From positions 1 through 64,000 of the forward strand of contig NZ_LDJI01000021.1 of assembly GCF_001431415.1 (NCBI RefSeq): 64,000 nt of DNA, in the 5' to 3' direction. This DNA is from Stenotrophomonas humi. GTDB taxonomy: Bacteria; Pseudomonadota; Gammaproteobacteria; Xanthomonadales; Xanthomonadaceae. Of this stretch, positions 38,406-45,982 are shown one piece after another. The notes under the pieces are model-generated. The model saw only the letters and a list, made by a program, of their open reading frames with translations, did not search any database and was not told where the DNA came from. The position numbers and the translations under genes were made by a program. Position 1 is the stretch's first letter, and every line of letters starts with the position of its first letter.

Positions 38406-38822
38406 TTGGACGCTGTAACAATCGCATCAATCGCTGGTAGAGCCGCTGTCGCAGCTGTTGTTCCAGGCTACGTCAGGGATATCTACTCGGCTCTTTCGGA
38501 TTCTCAGAGTGACGTGAAGGCAGCCGAGTCTCAAGGGCTCGCCGGCCTCGAAGAAGAAGCAAAGAAGCAACGCGTGGTTATGGAGTTTCAGGCGCACCAG
38601 GCTCGTGTTGCTCAGGAGCTGGCAATTGCCGAGCGCATTGCTTCATCTCACGAGGTTCAGATCGAGGAGTACTACGATGGCTCCGGAAAAGGGCACGTGG
38701 GGCTTAAGACCGAGGGAGAGTCAATCGCTGTAGGTGCTAGCGGTGAGGGCCGCCGCGTTACTAAGCGAATCATCCGATTTACTGGGTGGGGACAAAGCGC
38801 GAGTTCCGCGGGTGAGGCCTAA
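38406..38822 (+). CDS. Cassette gene 5, hypothetical protein (138 aa)
   Basis: The start is a TTG with AAGGGAG five bases upstream. The protein has a short hydrophobic stretch (SIAGRAAVAAVVPGYV), a charged helical middle (LEEEAKKQRVVMEFQAHQARV), probably a coiled coil, and a basic beta-like C-terminus. It has no recognised domain. Cassette 5 is ended by the unusually long attC5. Confidence 0.6.
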   Translation: MDAVTIASIAGRAAVAAVVPGYVRDIYSALSDSQSDVKAAESQGLAGLEEEAKKQRVVMEFQAHQARVAQELAIAERIASSHEVQIEEYYDGSGKGHVGLKTEGESIAVGASGEGRRVTKRIIRFTGWGQSASSAGEA

Positions 38823-38928
38823 CAATGCGTTCAAGCCGAACCCGCTTCGTTACGCGGCTCACATGGCAGGAAAAGCTTGCCATGTGCTCCGCTCCACTGC
38901 GCGGGTCGGCTTAACTTAGGCGTTAGAT
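38817..38928 (+). repeat. attC site 5, long form (112 bp)
   Basis: GCCTAAC to GTTAGAT. It has the usual arms but an extra 52 bp at the tip, containing an eight-base inverted repeat ACATGGCA / TGCCATGT that extends the folded hairpin. Confidence 0.85.
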
Positions 38929-38931
38929 GCC

Positions 38932-39351
38932 ATGCCAGATCTCCTGAAGTCGAAGGAAGAGGCCGCGATGGCTCTTTGCGCCGCAACCATTCCTCTCCTC
39001 GCGTCATCTGGGCGCATTGACGTCGCGGCAGAGCTCACCACCATTCATGCCCTTATCCAAAGTGGTGCTATGACGAAGGCGTTTGAGGCTTACCGCAACC
39101 TTCCTCGATACGACATTGTCTTCCTGCGGGAAAACATGGATTGGATGTTCAGCGAGCACGAGAGAGTTCCTGTAGCCGAAAAGGCGCTGGCTACTGCCTA
39201 CTACAGCCAAACACTGCGTGCATTGGGAGATCTGCGAGTCTCTGTTCTGTACGGATTTGAAAGGCCTCTGATTGATTCATCTCCCACCACAGTGCAACAG
39301 CTGGCTACGGAGTTGGTATCCACACTTCACCCTCGCGCAGATGGCATCTAA
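38932..39351 (+). CDS. Cassette gene 6, helical hypothetical protein (139 aa)
   Basis: A soluble, mostly helical protein (ALCAATIPLLASSGRIDVAA, AFEAYRNLPRYDIVFLRENM) with no signal peptide. I recognise no family. The ATG lies three bases after the attC5 core. The stop TAA is part of the ATCTAAC core of attC6. Confidence 0.6.
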   Translation: MPDLLKSKEEAAMALCAATIPLLASSGRIDVAAELTTIHALIQSGAMTKAFEAYRNLPRYDIVFLRENMDWMFSEHERVPVAEKALATAYYSQTLRALGDLRVSVLYGFERPLIDSSPTTVQQLATELVSTLHPRADGI

Positions 39352-39405
39352 CAGTTCATTCAAGCCGAACTCGCTTCGCGATTCGGCTTAATTCCAGAGT
39401 TAACC
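39346..39405 (+). repeat. attC site 6 with atypical core
   Basis: 60 bp, ATCTAAC to GTTAACC. The right core does not complement the left core (GTTAGAT expected). Confidence 0.85.
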
Positions 39406-39409
39406 GCCT

Positions 39410-39820
39410 ATGATTGCCAATCGCGAAACCGGTGAGATCGTCCTTGAAAGCGGCACAGTCCTCTCCCCTCGCACAACTCGCTCTGACTTTCTTCGCTCTC
39501 CCGAGGGCGCAGCTTCGTCCATGCTCGTCCGGAACGAGCCCTGGTGCTCGTTCAAGTTTGCGGTTCAGGCCGAGTCGTTAGTCCTGGCGGTTTTCTTCAA
39601 TGGCGAATCCATTCAAGCCATGCATCTGGCCATTGTTGACGCCGACTCCGCGCCCTGGAGCCACGAGGCTGAGCTTCGGCGCAAAGAGGCGAACGACAGA
39701 TGGCTACTCAGCAAAGGCCTTACACCCGGCAAAACTTACGCTTGGGGCTCTGTTTGGTCGGGCTATGATCCCAAGGGTGGTTCAAGCAGCGCCGTCCTTA
39801 GCTTCTCGGGCGGCAGCTAA
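39410..39820 (+). CDS. Cassette gene 7, hypothetical protein (136 aa)
   Basis: A soluble beta-rich protein with WCSFKFAVQAESLVLAVFFN and a C-terminal segment rich in Trp, Tyr and Gly (YAWGSVWSGYDPKGGSSS). No signal peptide. Family not recognised. The ATG follows the attC6 core by four bases. Confidence 0.6.
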   Translation: MIANRETGEIVLESGTVLSPRTTRSDFLRSPEGAASSMLVRNEPWCSFKFAVQAESLVLAVFFNGESIQAMHLAIVDADSAPWSHEAELRRKEANDRWLLSKGLTPGKTYAWGSVWSGYDPKGGSSSAVLSFSGGS

Positions 39821-39874
39821 CAATTCATTCAAGCCGACGCCGCTTCGCGGCGCGGCTTAACTCAGGCGTTAGGC
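39815..39874 (+). repeat. attC site 7
   Basis: 60 bp, AGCTAAC to GTTAGGC. The left core has G at the second position instead of a pyrimidine. Confidence 0.88.
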
Positions 39875-39877
39875 GGT

Positions 39878-40141
39878 ATGGACAGAGTTACTAGACCCTC
39901 ACAAGATTGGCTCATCTGCGTCGCGCTTGTGGCTGGATTATTCGGATCGGTCGCTTTGGCCAAATATGTACCAATGACGCTGGCCATTGGCATTGGTTGT
40001 GCTCTTGCTTCGCTGGCTTTGGCAGCCTCAGTTGTTCGCTGCATGCACTCAAGTGTCGCTACTCGCGCCACTCTGCTTTTTTTGTTCACGCTTGCATTTG
40101 TTACTTCAGTGCGCTGGCTCAGCGGTCTCGTTACGCTATGA
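39878..40141 (+). CDS. Cassette gene 8, small membrane protein (87 aa)
   Basis: Two or three hydrophobic helices (about 12-27, 32-52 and 62-85) and short polar ends; no known motif. The ATG follows the attC7 core by three bases. Function unknown. Confidence 0.6.
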   Translation: MDRVTRPSQDWLICVALVAGLFGSVALAKYVPMTLAIGIGCALASLALAASVVRCMHSSVATRATLLFLFTLAFVTSVRWLSGLVTL

Positions 40142-40151
40142 GGGTGCTGCC

Positions 40152-40211
40152 GCCTAACAGTTCATTCAAGCCGAACCCGCTTCGCGGCTCGGCTTAATTC
40201 AGGCGTTAGGC
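40152..40211 (+). repeat. attC site 8
   Basis: 60 bp, GCCTAAC to GTTAGGC. Confidence 0.9.
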
Positions 40212-40214
40212 ATC

Positions 40215-40553
40215 ATGTCCAGCATCCCACTCGCGGCTATTAAATGGCATGACCTGCCCGCCTCCGACATCCGCATCGCAGAGACAGGCATATCACTGGT
40301 AATCGCTCCGTACAACGAAGCCAGCTGCTCCTATGAGCCGCGTGTTCTTCGCATCACCAACGCACAGACAATCAGCTTCAACATGACCGGGACGGTATCG
40401 GCCAAGGACCTTAGCTCCATGGAGATCAGTACCTTCACCTATTCGACTGCACCTTCAGGAAGGATCACAGGCACAATCGGCCTCCTGCCTGGGCAAGCTG
40501 GCTTCTGGGAACTATCGTTCTCGGACGCCCAGTGGGAACTAACTGATGCCTAA
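40215..40553 (+). CDS. Cassette gene 9, beta-rich hypothetical protein (112 aa)
   Basis: A soluble protein with alternating hydrophobic/polar residues typical of beta strands (GISLVIAPYNEASCSYEPRV, TISFNMTGTVSAKDL). No signal peptide or motif. The ATG follows the attC8 core by three bases, and the stop lies in attC9. Confidence 0.6.
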   Translation: MSSIPLAAIKWHDLPASDIRIAETGISLVIAPYNEASCSYEPRVLRITNAQTISFNMTGTVSAKDLSSMEISTFTYSTAPSGRITGTIGLLPGQAGFWELSFSDAQWELTDA

Positions 40554-40607
40554 CAGTTCATTCAAGCCGAACCCGCTTCGCGGGTCGGCTTAATTCCAGA
40601 GTTAGGG
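40548..40607 (+). repeat. attC site 9
   Basis: 60 bp, GCCTAAC to GTTAGGG. Confidence 0.9.
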
Positions 40608-40611
40608 CGCC

Positions 40612-40998
40612 ATGAAAATCCTCATCCATCTGACTTTTCTTTCTCTGCTCATCTCCAGCCCTTGCATGGCTCAGTCCATGGCAGAACAACAGGACGCTCG
40701 CGTCATAGAGAACTTGGTTTCTGCCGGATCGAACGTTTCAAAACCGCATAACATTGATTTCTTCATGTTCGTACCAACCGAAAGGAAAGCTAAGGCTGCG
40801 GCTGCGGATATGGAGCAGCTCGGCTACACCATCAGTTCGATAGATCGCATGTCCGGACAGTCTCAATGGCAAATTCATGCTACCCGTGAGATGGTGCCGC
40901 AGTTGGATGCAATGACCGCGACGACACGTGCTCTTGAGGCAGTAGCGACCAAGCATGGAGGTGACTACGATGGCTGGGGCACGGGCGTAGTGGAATAG
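40612..40998 (+). CDS. Cassette gene 10, exported RraB-like protein (128 aa)
   Basis: An N-terminal signal peptide (MKILIHLTFLSLLISSPCMA) precedes a domain of the RraB family: NIDFFMFVPTERKAKAAAAD, WQIHATREMVPQLDAM and the C-terminal HGGDYDGWG motif. RraB in E. coli is a cytoplasmic inhibitor of RNase E. A signal peptide on such a domain is unexpected, because RNase E is not in the periplasm, so the cassette protein probably binds something else. The family assignment is from motifs seen by eye. Confidence 0.75.
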   Translation: MKILIHLTFLSLLISSPCMAQSMAEQQDARVIENLVSAGSNVSKPHNIDFFMFVPTERKAKAAAADMEQLGYTISSIDRMSGQSQWQIHATREMVPQLDAMTATTRALEAVATKHGGDYDGWGTGVVE

Positions 40999-41000
40999 CG

Positions 41001-41060
41001 CCCTAACAATTCATTCAAGCCGAACCCGCTTCGCGGGTCGGCTTAATTCCAGAGTTAGGC
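41001..41060 (+). repeat. attC site 10
   Basis: 60 bp, CCCTAAC to GTTAGGC; starts two bases after the stop of cassette gene 10. Confidence 0.9.
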
Positions 41061-41091
41061 CAGTATTAGACATCCTCACGAGACTCTATCC

Positions 41092-41391
41092 ATGCTCAAC
41101 CGCGTCTGTCTGCTGGGCACACTGTTACTCGCTAGTGGGGCATCCTTAGCCAAACCCAGCACTGAGCTTCCTGAGGCACTGCGCTTGGCGGAGGCCTATG
41201 TCTCAGACCGTGAGATTCCAAACGCCGAGCGTTATCTTGCTAGCATCTCTTGGCATGAGGAGCCCGGACATCCAGAGAAGAGTTGCTGGTCGGTCATGTG
41301 GCTACCAAACGAGCTAGCGTTTGATGCTCAATTGGTCGTGTGGGTTTGCAACGACGGCAGGATCAGCCACCAAGCTGGCGGCTGGGCCTAA
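41092..41391 (+). CDS. Cassette gene 11, exported hypothetical protein (99 aa)
   Basis: A signal peptide (VCLLGTLLLASGASLA) and a short mature part with two cysteines (KSCWSVMW, VVWVCNDGR) that could form a disulfide bond in the periplasm. The mature N-terminus resembles a helix with LPEALRLAEAYVSDREIPNA. Family unknown. The 31-bp gap after attC10 leaves room for its own weak expression signals. Confidence 0.65.
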   Translation: MLNRVCLLGTLLLASGASLAKPSTELPEALRLAEAYVSDREIPNAERYLASISWHEEPGHPEKSCWSVMWLPNELAFDAQLVVWVCNDGRISHQAGGWA

Positions 41392-41445
41392 CACTTCATT
41401 CAAGCCGAACCCGCTGCGCGGGTCGGCTTAATTCCAGAGTTAGGC
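41386..41445 (+). repeat. attC site 11
   Basis: 60 bp, GCCTAAC to GTTAGGC; CACTTC in place of CAGTTC or CAATTC. Confidence 0.9.
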
Positions 41446-41455
41446 CTCGGACCGC

Positions 41456-41848
41456 ATGCTCGAACTACTCAGAAATGCTTGTTATGACGGCGGCAATCTC
41501 CGGCGCGTCCGCGAGATCCCGCTTGACCCCAACCATCTGCCCATCATGGCTGTTGAGCTGCAATTCGACACGCTTACGATCGCCTTTTCTGCCATAGCTG
41601 ACGACGACACAATTGCGGTCACTTCTGGCTCATACTCAGGTCCCTCCCGCCAAACCATAAGTTCTCTATGGGCCTCTTGCATCGGCAAGTCGCTGCAGTG
41701 GACTTGGCTCATGACCAATCAGCAGGGGTATACGGATGGAGCTCGACTTGAGTTCACCGATCCTGATAACCAGCAATCTGTGATCATTGAGCTTGTCGCA
41801 GGAGCATCAAGCCTCTGCATCTATTTAGCTAGGCCAACCGAGGCCTAA
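41456..41848 (+). CDS. Cassette gene 12, hypothetical protein (130 aa)
   Basis: A soluble protein with the pattern VELQFDTLTIAFSAIADDDT and LWASCIGKSLQWTWLMTNQQ, then GARLEFTD; it weakly recalls DUF6334-type proteins, which share a core of strands followed by W-x-W. No signal peptide. The assignment is not firm. Confidence 0.6.
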   Translation: MLELLRNACYDGGNLRRVREIPLDPNHLPIMAVELQFDTLTIAFSAIADDDTIAVTSGSYSGPSRQTISSLWASCIGKSLQWTWLMTNQQGYTDGARLEFTDPDNQQSVIIELVAGASSLCIYLARPTEA

Positions 41849-41902
41849 CAGTTCATTCAAGCCGAACCCGCTGCGCGGGTCGGCTTAATTCTAGAGTTAG
41901 GC
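41843..41902 (+). repeat. attC site 12
   Basis: 60 bp, GCCTAAC to GTTAGGC, with TTCTAGAG in place of TTCCAGAG. Confidence 0.9.
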
Positions 41903-41905
41903 CGC

Positions 41906-42286
41906 ATGAGACTTCGCTCGCTAGCCAAACTTCTCTCCGGGGCAATGCCGGTCGACGACTACTCTGCAGAGATCTCCGCGGAGTTGGCTCAGCACACCCA
42001 AGGCGTTGCCATGGCGGGCGGCACTGCTTCGGTCGCGCTCACGGAGGACACTGATCTCACCTTGGATCGCGCTGGGCTCGGAGTCTTGTGCCGCCTATTC
42101 GCATCGGGGAAGCTAACTGCCGCTGAGCTTGCCTACACTGCTGATGCCTTACAAATGGCCGACCGCGTTGAGTTTTCTGGCCCTGATATCGCCAGTGATC
42201 TGGCAGAGTGCACAGACCCGGAAGTCAACGGGCCGCTTACGGTGGCAAGAGCACTAGAGATTGCTAGCAATGGCGCGGCGGCCTAA
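41906..42286 (+). CDS. Cassette gene 13, helical hypothetical protein (126 aa)
   Basis: A soluble, probably all-helical protein (LTLDRAGLGVLCRLFASGKL, TAAELAYTADALQMADRVEF). No signal peptide or known motif. The ATG follows the attC12 core by three bases, and the stop lies in attC13. Confidence 0.6.
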   Translation: MRLRSLAKLLSGAMPVDDYSAEISAELAQHTQGVAMAGGTASVALTEDTDLTLDRAGLGVLCRLFASGKLTAAELAYTADALQMADRVEFSGPDIASDLAECTDPEVNGPLTVARALEIASNGAAA

Positions 42287-42340
42287 CAATTCATTCAAGC
42301 CGAACCCGCTTTGCGGGTCGGCTTAATTCCAGAGTTAGGC
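42281..42340 (+). repeat. attC site 13
   Basis: 60 bp, GCCTAAC to GTTAGGC, with tip GAACCCGCTTTGCGGGTC. Confidence 0.9.
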
Positions 42341-42361
42341 CCCTTTCGCGATCTGACAGCC

Positions 42362-42703
42362 ATGAAAACACTTCAGTCCCTGTTGCTCTTGCTTCTCGTT
42401 GCCATCTCCCCGACTTCGCTGGCCGCTGGCGTTCCCGAGGGCTTTCCCCATGCCGACGCCATTCGTTTAGTCATGCAACTGCGTGGCGATGAGATTCAAC
42501 GACTGGATCGAAGCCCTGACTGGTGGCATGACACAAAGGAACGTACTTGGTCAGTAAAGCGTCCTTTCGGCCCCGGCATAGTTGATAGCACGCACTACTT
42601 TCAGGTCAGCTACTCTATTGACGGAAAGGTCGTTGGCACTTGGTCAGTCAACACTGGCAGCGGCCAAGTTGCCGGGCCCGGCGAGTCAATTCGGATCGAA
42701 TAG
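42362..42703 (+). CDS. Cassette gene 14, exported hypothetical protein (113 aa)
   Basis: A clear signal peptide (LLLLLLVAISPTSLAAG) and a mature part with Trp-rich segments (RSPDWWHDTKERTWSVKRPF, YSIDGKVVGTWSVNTGSG). The start is set at the ATG at 42362; an upstream in-frame start lies inside attC13 and would add attC-encoded residues. Family unknown. Confidence 0.65.
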   Translation: MKTLQSLLLLLLVAISPTSLAAGVPEGFPHADAIRLVMQLRGDEIQRLDRSPDWWHDTKERTWSVKRPFGPGIVDSTHYFQVSYSIDGKVVGTWSVNTGSGQVAGPGESIRIE

Positions 42704-42707
42704 CGCG

Positions 42708-42767
42708 GCCTAACCGTTCATTCAAGCCGACGCCGCTTCGTGGGTTGGCTTAACTCAGGCGTTAGGC
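42708..42767 (+). repeat. attC site 14
   Basis: 60 bp, GCCTAAC to GTTAGGC. The tip is CGCCGCTTCGTGGGTTGGC, with more mismatches than the others. This is the last attC I can find. Confidence 0.88.
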
Positions 42768-42786
42768 CTCAAGGAGCGACACTCGA

Positions 42787-43056
42787 ATGGCCGTGACACA
42801 AGAACAGGTACTCGCATTCGCCATTTACGAGATCCGGCTTTTGCTCGCTCATCATCTAGGCTCCGGAGAGAGTCAAGATCCAGCAACTCAAGCTGCCGCC
42901 CATCTGGCATATGCTCTGCACAATCAAGCTGCGACCGTCCTGCAAGGCGGCCAGTTCAATCCGGAGCAAGCTACGTTAGCTCTTGGTGCACTGGACCAGA
43001 TGCTTGCCACCAGTTTTCAACCTAGGCTATTTCAGGCTGTCCGCGATGATGTCTAA
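42787..43056 (+). CDS. Cassette gene 15 (terminal), hypothetical protein (89 aa)
   Basis: A helical, soluble protein (LAFAIYEIRLLLAHHLG, AAAHLAYALHNQAATVLQGG). AAGGAG lies ten bases upstream of the ATG. After the stop the sequence reads GTCTAAGG, not an attC core, and no hairpin follows, so this cassette appears fixed at the end of the array. Family unknown. Confidence 0.6.
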   Translation: MAVTQEQVLAFAIYEIRLLLAHHLGSGESQDPATQAAAHLAYALHNQAATVLQGGQFNPEQATLALGALDQMLATSFQPRLFQAVRDDV

Positions 43057-43386
43057 GGCAGGGGCTTGAGTGCGCAGAGTTCGGAACTGGCGGCACTCCG
43101 TTCACATCTTGCGGCATCGGGCTGGCCTGTAAGGCCTCTGGCATTTGTTTGAAGTGAGGTGACCGGGGTCACGCACCTGCCTGGTGGGAGCAAGAACAGA
43201 ACCAGAGCCCAGAACAGGAATCAGAGTGTACAGTCCAGGCAGCGGACTCGACGCTGGCACGAGCCTCGTCCTTTCCTGCATGTGCTTGTGAGCCGGGATG
43301 GCGAAAGAAACAGGGATTGAAAGGTGGCATCGGAGCCGTTGTCGGGCTCGACTCTGATCACCAATTTCACTGTATTGGAGCTGTGG
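43057..43386. other. 330-bp gap at the integron's right edge
   Basis: No gene, attC, insertion sequence or terminator that I can recognise. A remnant of a decayed cassette is possible but not supported by any feature. The next gene's promoter should lie here. Confidence 0.4.
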
Positions 43387-43818
43387 ATGACCACGAATCG
43401 AATGTCGCGCCTGGAAGTATTCATTGGCACCTGGAACACCACCGGAGAAGTGCTCGAGACGGAGGACGCGCCGGCGACGACCCTGTCCGCGACTGATACC
43501 TACCGGTGGCTCCCTGGCAGGCACTTCATGCTGCATGACGTTGACGCGCGCTTCGGCCAGAGCCCAACCCGCTCGATGGAGATCGTTGGCTACGACCGTG
43601 CCAGCAGGAAGTATGTCGCCCGGTCATACGACGATCAGGGGGGAACCGAAATGCTTGAGGTCGCATTGAGAGGCAAGAACTGGACAATCACCGGTGACGT
43701 CGTTCGCTTCAAGGGCAAGTTCAGTGCAGACAACAATCAGCTGACCGGCCTTTGGGAGCTGAAAGGCAAGAAGGTTGGCTGGCAGCCGTGGATCAAACTC
43801 AGGTTGGAGCGCGCTTGA
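43387..43818 (+). CDS. DUF1579-like protein (143 aa)
   Basis: A soluble protein beginning near the motif LEVFIGTWNTTGEV, followed by YRWLPGRHFMLHDVDA and MEIVGYDRASRKYVARSYDD, the lipocalin-like pattern (G-x-W start, Y-D-x-x-x-x-x-Y strand) of DUF1579 proteins. The start at 43387 has GGAG six bases upstream. Ligand unknown. Confidence 0.72.
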   Translation: MTTNRMSRLEVFIGTWNTTGEVLETEDAPATTLSATDTYRWLPGRHFMLHDVDARFGQSPTRSMEIVGYDRASRKYVARSYDDQGGTEMLEVALRGKNWTITGDVVRFKGKFSADNNQLTGLWELKGKKVGWQPWIKLRLERA

Positions 43819-43838
43819 CGGCCACAACAAGACTCGAC

Positions 43839-43866
43839 GGCTGCGGCTGCGGCTGCGGCTGCGGCT
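43839..43866. repeat. (GGCTGC)n hexanucleotide microsatellite
   Basis: About 4.7 units, 20 bp after the DUF1579 gene; same unit as the repeat at 937. Confidence 0.7.
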
Positions 43867-43993
43867 GATCAAGCCTGCAGGGCTCCGGTTTTTGCTGCTC
43901 GAAGAACCTCACGTCGACACGTGAACTCCGTGTATTGCAGCAGCGGAGTTCCCGGATGTCACCCATCAACCCACATGCTCAGGACATAGCAGA

Positions 43994-44401
43994 ATGAACC
44001 CCACGCTCGCCGCCCTCACTGGATTTGTTGTCTGGTCTTTGTCGCTGTTGGTACTCATGGAAATCATCCGCGCCAAATTGGTCGTGACTGGCGCGTTCGC
44101 AGCCACAGCATTCAACCCGCAGAATTCCAATCTTTCCCCTTTCATGCAGCGCCTGGCGCGGGCCCACGCCAACTGCATAGAAGGCCTGCCCATCTTCGGC
44201 GGCTTGATGTTGATTGCACTGGTAAGCGACAGATCCACGATCACCAACTCACTGGCGTATGTGTTTCTCGCCGCGCGCATCCTGCAATCCATCATTCATC
44301 TCAGCTCGCAGTCGTCGCTGGCTGTCACGCTGCGGTTTACCGCATTTACGGTGCAGATGGTGATTGCGGTCTATTGGGCGATAAAGCTGATCACGGCGTG
44401 A
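43994..44401 (+). CDS. MAPEG-family membrane protein
   Basis: A 135-residue, four-helix membrane protein with the MAPEG pattern: RLARAHANCIEGLPIFGGLM (the R-x-x-x-N-x-x-E-x-x-P signature) followed by ARILQSIIHLSSQSSLAVTLRF reduced here to its key A-R-x-x-Q/H-x-x-x-H arrangement. Eukaryotic members conjugate glutathione or make eicosanoids; bacterial ones are mostly untested. Monocistronic. The gap of 295 bp to the next gene (44402-44696) has no recognised feature. Confidence 0.78.
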   Translation: MNPTLAALTGFVVWSLSLLVLMEIIRAKLVVTGAFAATAFNPQNSNLSPFMQRLARAHANCIEGLPIFGGLMLIALVSDRSTITNSLAYVFLAARILQSIIHLSSQSSLAVTLRFTAFTVQMVIAVYWAIKLITA

Positions 44402-44696
44402 GGCCGACATCGCTGCGCATTGCATTGATAAGGGCATAAGGCAGGCTCCGGCGCTCAGCAAGGGAGGCGAACCGGACGCCACTGCGGCTCGCCTCCTGTT
44501 GTCGTTGCCTCTGGCCTCTATCGGGGCAGCGCTTGCTGCCTCAGCGTCATGCATGCCCTGGCTACCCGCTTCAGGCAGACGGCCATGCCGCTCCCGACTC
44601 CGGCAGCGCCGAACAGAGATCTGGCGAGATATCGATACTTCAGCAGAACTGTCAAAGTACGCCGAGAGATTTTCAACCCCATGTAGGAACACTCGA

Positions 44697-45170
44697 ATGC
44701 AAGTGGAAGGTCGAATCACCGTTGCGGCTTCACCGGAGAAGATTTTCGAGATCTACGCCGATGTCAGCAACTGGAAGCAGTGGGACCCGGACACCAAGGA
44801 TTCGGTGATCTACGGGCCCTTCCAGACCGGCAGCAAGGGCAGGATCACCCCGCCCAAAGGGATGGCGGTTCCAATGGATTTCATTTCGGTGATTCCCAAC
44901 ACCTCGTTCACTGTGGAGTCCCGGATTCCACTCTTCCGCATGATGTTCGAACACGAACTCAACGTCACCGCCACTGGAACCGAAGTCGTCCACAGAGTTA
45001 CTTTTTCCGGTGCACTGTCCTTTCTGCTGGGACGTATCGTCGGCAATCCATTGCGCACGGGGCTCCCAATCACCTTGGCGTCGCTCAAGCGTCTGGCAGA
45101 GCGCGACGTGGCCCCGGCGAGCGCAGCGAGTGCCTGCACGTCCAGAGAGGCAACGCAGGCCACCCTCTAG
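44697..45170 (+). CDS. SRPBCC-family (START-like) protein
   Basis: A 157-residue protein with the polyketide-cyclase/START-like N-terminus ITVAASPEKIFEIYADVSNW followed by KQWDP, and a C-terminal helix before a low-complexity tail. These proteins enclose a hydrophobic ligand in a helix-grip fold. The start at 44697 has TAGGA upstream; a longer frame from 44499 would add a Ser/Arg/Pro-rich stretch that is probably non-coding. Confidence 0.8.
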   Translation: MQVEGRITVAASPEKIFEIYADVSNWKQWDPDTKDSVIYGPFQTGSKGRITPPKGMAVPMDFISVIPNTSFTVESRIPLFRMMFEHELNVTATGTEVVHRVTFSGALSFLLGRIVGNPLRTGLPITLASLKRLAERDVAPASAASACTSREATQATL

Positions 45171-45258
45171 CCATTGATTCCACCCGGCAGGAGAAGCCGC
45201 CATACTCGGCGGCGTGCCGCCAGCGCGCGGTCCTTTCAGTTTGACGTTTGGGGGATAC

Positions 45259-45459
45259 ATGTCACTGCTGGACCTACTTGATGTTGCCGATATGCTCGTT
45301 CACTGGCGCTTCTTCATCGGCATCGGCATTACCGCGCTGCTTTGCGGTCTGGTTGTATTGGTTGCCCCAAGCGCCACCCTCGCTTGGGCGATATGCGTGC
45401 CGCTCTGCCTTGCGGGATTATTCCTGAGCTTTCGCTGGCAATCCCAAGCGGGAGATTGA
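45259..45459 (+). CDS. Small membrane protein (66 aa)
   Basis: Two hydrophobic helices (about 15-35 and 38-58); GGGG lies just upstream of the ATG. No family recognised. Included because the ribosome-binding site, orientation and membrane-like composition agree. Confidence 0.5.
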   Translation: MSLLDLLDVADMLVHWRFFIGIGITALLCGLVVLVAPSATLAWAICVPLCLAGLFLSFRWQSQAGD

Positions 45460-45598
45460 CCCGAACTGTTCGACGACGTGGTACCCGCTGCAGTAGTGAC
45501 GGGCAGCGCACTACGTCCCGATGCTGGATGCGTTGCCTGCAACGGGCACCCATAATCCGCTACCAAACGCTGCTGCCCACCCCATCCAAGGCGACCCC

Positions 45599-45982
45599 AT
45601 GGCGGACCCCTACAACTCCTCTTCCCCCCGTTCGGTCACGGTATTGCTGAACGACTCAATGGTGACCACTGCTCCCGAGCTGGCGGGCTACCGGGTCGTG
45701 CGCAACCTCGGTCTGGTGCGTGGCATCACAGTGCGCTCGCGGTCGATCGTTGGAAACTTCCTCGGCAGCCTGCAGACCATCTTTGGCGGCAACATCACCA
45801 TCTATACGGAGCTGTGCGAGCAGGCACGTGATGAGACGTATCGGGACATGGTGACCCACGCCCGGCAGCTGGGTGCCAATGCGATCATCGCCGTCCGTTA
45901 TGACGCCACCGAGCTGATGACCGGCCTGACCGAGGTGCTGTGTTACGGCACGGCGGTGGTGGTGGAGCAGCACCAGGGGTGA
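45599..45982 (+). CDS. YbjQ-family (UPF0145) heavy-metal-binding-like protein
   Basis: A 127-residue cytoplasmic protein with the UPF0145 layout: [20 protein letters not shown], then a helix [15 protein letters not shown] and a C-terminal strand [11 protein letters not shown]. The family forms ring-shaped pentamers; a metal-binding role is suggested but not proven. AAGG precedes the ATG. A longer frame from 45521 is rejected. Confidence 0.85.
   Translation: MADPYNSSSPRSVTVLLNDSMVTTAPELAGYRVVRNLGLVRGITVRSRSIVGNFLGSLQTIFGGNITIYTELCEQARDETYRDMVTHARQLGANAIIAVRYDATELMTGLTEVLCYGTAVVVEQHQG

Larger units (their letters stand above)
35705..43057. mobile_element. Chromosomal integron: intI, attI and 15-gene cassette array
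   Basis: The element consists of a minus-strand integrase gene, an attI region and cassettes all in the plus orientation, each holding one small gene ended by an attC site. Fourteen attC sites are seen; thirteen are 60 bp with the shared arms TTCATTCAAGCCGA and TCGGCTTAATTC(C)AGAGTTAGGC. Cassette genes have lower GC than the flanks, as expected for captured DNA. The right edge is set at the stop of the last cassette gene because no attC follows it; its true end could lie somewhat further right. Confidence 0.95.

Noticed and set aside
36977..40197. Alternative frames ending in a peptide like NSSFKPNPLRGSA
   Set aside because: This tail is encoded by attC sites read in another frame and is a known artefact in integron annotation.
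36913..42767. CRISPR array, because a near-identical repeat recurs
   Set aside because: The repeats are 60 bp, palindromic, end in GTTAGGC, and are 300-450 bp apart with one gene between each; they are attC sites.
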